Origin: Silurus meridionalis
Lineage: Eukaryota > Chordata > Actinopteri > Siluriformes > Siluridae
DNA length: 64,000 nucleotides
Direction of reading: 5' to 3'
Assembly (NCBI RefSeq): GCF_014805685.1
Contig: NC_060885.1
Location: 21,527,632 to 21,591,631 of the forward strand
The position numbers and the translations under genes are program-made. The notes beneath the pieces were generated by a model, which did not search any database, had not been told where the DNA came from, and worked only from the letters and a program-made list of their open reading frames with translations. Shown one piece after another: positions 62,258 to 64,000 of the stretch (its first letter is position 1; each line of letters starts with the position of its first letter).

Positions 62258-64000
62258 GCCACTAACAGATTCGGCTCTGAACACCAGAGCTGTACTATTT
62301 CAAAGCAATAATCATGCAGGCCCCAAAGGCCAAAAAGCGATGACATTATCTCAGTTATTGATGTTCCGAATAGCAACTCTGTGGCACGCTAAACTACGCC
62401 AGCTTGCGTGAACACACGCCGTGTGTTGCATATTGACTGCAGTAAACACCGCAAGCTATGGAAGCATGTAAAATAGATGGATGAGTTGCAGTAAGCCCCC
62501 TTCTGGCTTGCCTTGCTCCCCCAGGAACCGGCTCGGTGTGAGATCAGAAAGGGGAGATGGGGAGATTAGATTAGATGTGGAAATGAAGGCACAGACTGCG
62601 CTCTTTTTTAAAAGTTGAATCTCCGTAGGGCTTCAACAGGAAATAGATCGTTGTTGAATTTACACTGCCAAAATAACACCTGTGCTCTTAGCACCTGCAG
62701 CGCCGAATTCACTTTTCAGTTGTGGTTCAGCCTGATGGAATAAGTCAACACTGTAGGTGTTAATGAAACACTCAGGACTTTGTTGAGTAAAGTCCAGAAA
62801 GATCTACGGTGGCATCAAACTCGTCGCTTATTGGATTTTTTTTTCCCGCTGTTTAAACCCAGGCAAATACAACGCTTCTATGAACAAACAGGGAACCGTT
62901 TGCTGACTTGAATGCGACCAAATTCATTATCCAGATGAAGGTTTAGTGTCTCTTCAAATACCTGAACAGTTGCTCAGTTGAACGGGCTTTGTTAAAAAGT
63001 GCTCCTGAAACAATTAGTCTTGCTCTATGTGACTGGAAGAACGAGTCCAGGGGGCCAGGTTTTGCTTTAGCGTTTCAGGAAAAAGTCTGACCTGTGAGAG
63101 CAATCAATAGAACATTAGCGATATTGTCGCTGCTAGTTTAAGGACCCATTCACTTCTCTCACTCCATATGTGGACCCTCACTTGCCAGTCAGTTGCCATG
63201 GGAAACCATTCGGCCGTGTCAAAAAAGAGCCTCGAGGGATTCCCGCCAGAGAAGGGTGCACACGCACACACACACACACACATACACACAGCTGCTGTAG
63301 GACAGACCGAAAAAGATGCAAACATTACAGCTGTTTCAAGTCTTAAATAATTCTCTTTAGGGCTGAAAACGAATGATCCGGTGTGAAAGACAGCACCTTG
63401 CATGCAAACAGGAGCTGTAGTGTTTATGCGATGGTGAGGGATTGAGAATAAATCGGCCTGAACGAAACCACCGAGACTTCAGTCTCCTCCTCTGGCCTGT
63501 CGTTGCCAACAGGCCTAATTAGCCTAAAATGGGTTAGTGTATGTGTGTGTATGTGTACGACTGACTTTACAACCTCATTTAAACTACTCTGGAAATGCAG
63601 AGCCCTGAATTAGATCCAATTTTCCAAATTATTCAAACGCAGGTTTCTCTGCCCTCCATCAAACTGAAAGCGTTTGTTGCGGCTTTATGTTATTAGCGGT
63701 ATCTTGGCAGGGAGCAAATTGATATTAACTTTGTTAAGGATAATTACATACAATTACAATTAGGGCAACCTGCAAGACACTGAACCCTGCGGTTCAGGAA
63801 TTAATATGACTTAGATGCAACAATGGAAAAAAAGACATACTCATGCCAAAATGAGGGGTTTAGGGACCACAAGAGGTCTATGAAGCATAGCTAGGGGGTC
63901 CATGATTTATTTATTCATTTTTGGATAATCAGAAGTAACAATCATCATTGTTTTTTATTAACCTGTTTAAGTAAAATTGAATTGAATCTGAAGCTCAATA
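62258..64000. other. lingo2 upstream DNA with candidate conserved non-coding segments
   Basis: Low-repeat, balanced sequence. The stretch 63560-63780 is dense in homeodomain-type cores (TAATTA at 63741-63746, CAATTACAATTAG at 63751-63763, GAATTAGATC near 63609), with no coding potential. A (CA)n run lies at 63262-63290. Confidence 0.35.

Overview
This is eukaryotic nuclear DNA: introns with GT/AG borders, long microsatellites, and many Tc1/mariner, hAT-like, RTE and SINE copies. Three genes read clearly, all vertebrate and all on the minus strand. The repeat mix and compact introns point to a teleost fish. A catfish-like ostariophysan is possible, but the species cannot be fixed from the sequence.

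Layout, left to right. (1) 1-16.9 kb: the 5' part of BLTP1 (KIAA1109/Tweek), a giant bridge-like lipid-transfer protein. I traced 31 coding exons (1,669 codons, reading phases consistent throughout) plus a non-coding first exon and promoter near 16.8-16.96 kb; the gene runs off the left edge. (2) 17.2-21.2 kb: two related hAT-like elements with a broken Tc1 element between them. (3) 21.9-29.2 kb: complete c9orf72, ten coding exons, 462 codons, with Tc1 and mariner remnants in its large penultimate-region intron. Its exon lengths equal those I recall for human C9orf72, except that the 60-nt exon 3 is missing. (4) 29.2-45.9 kb: repeat-rich intergenic DNA with a mariner remnant, an inverted pair of Tc1 elements, a SINE, RTE fragments, and a nearly full-length RTE retrotransposon (39.98-43.1 kb) bounded by a perfect 19-bp target-site duplication. 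This stretch also holds a set of phase-compatible plus-strand exon candidates (34.0-38.75 kb) ending in a stop codon and AATAAA; I could not identify the product. (5) 45.95-47.78 kb: the intronless coding exon of a LINGO2-type neuronal LRR-Ig membrane protein. (6) 47.8-64 kb: upstream non-coding DNA of lingo2 with microsatellites, Tc1-like elements, candidate 5'UTR splice donors, a candidate divergent promoter at about 60.7-61.0 kb, and a homeodomain-site-rich segment near 63.7 kb.

C9orf72 and LINGO2 are neighbours in the same order and orientation on human 9p21, so that part is conserved synteny. BLTP1 is on another human chromosome (4q27), so its adjacency here reflects a rearrangement. The three genes share no operon-like logic: BLTP1 moves lipid at membrane contacts, C9orf72 acts in the SMCR8/WDR41 complex in autophagy and lysosome signalling, and LINGO2 is a neuronal surface protein.
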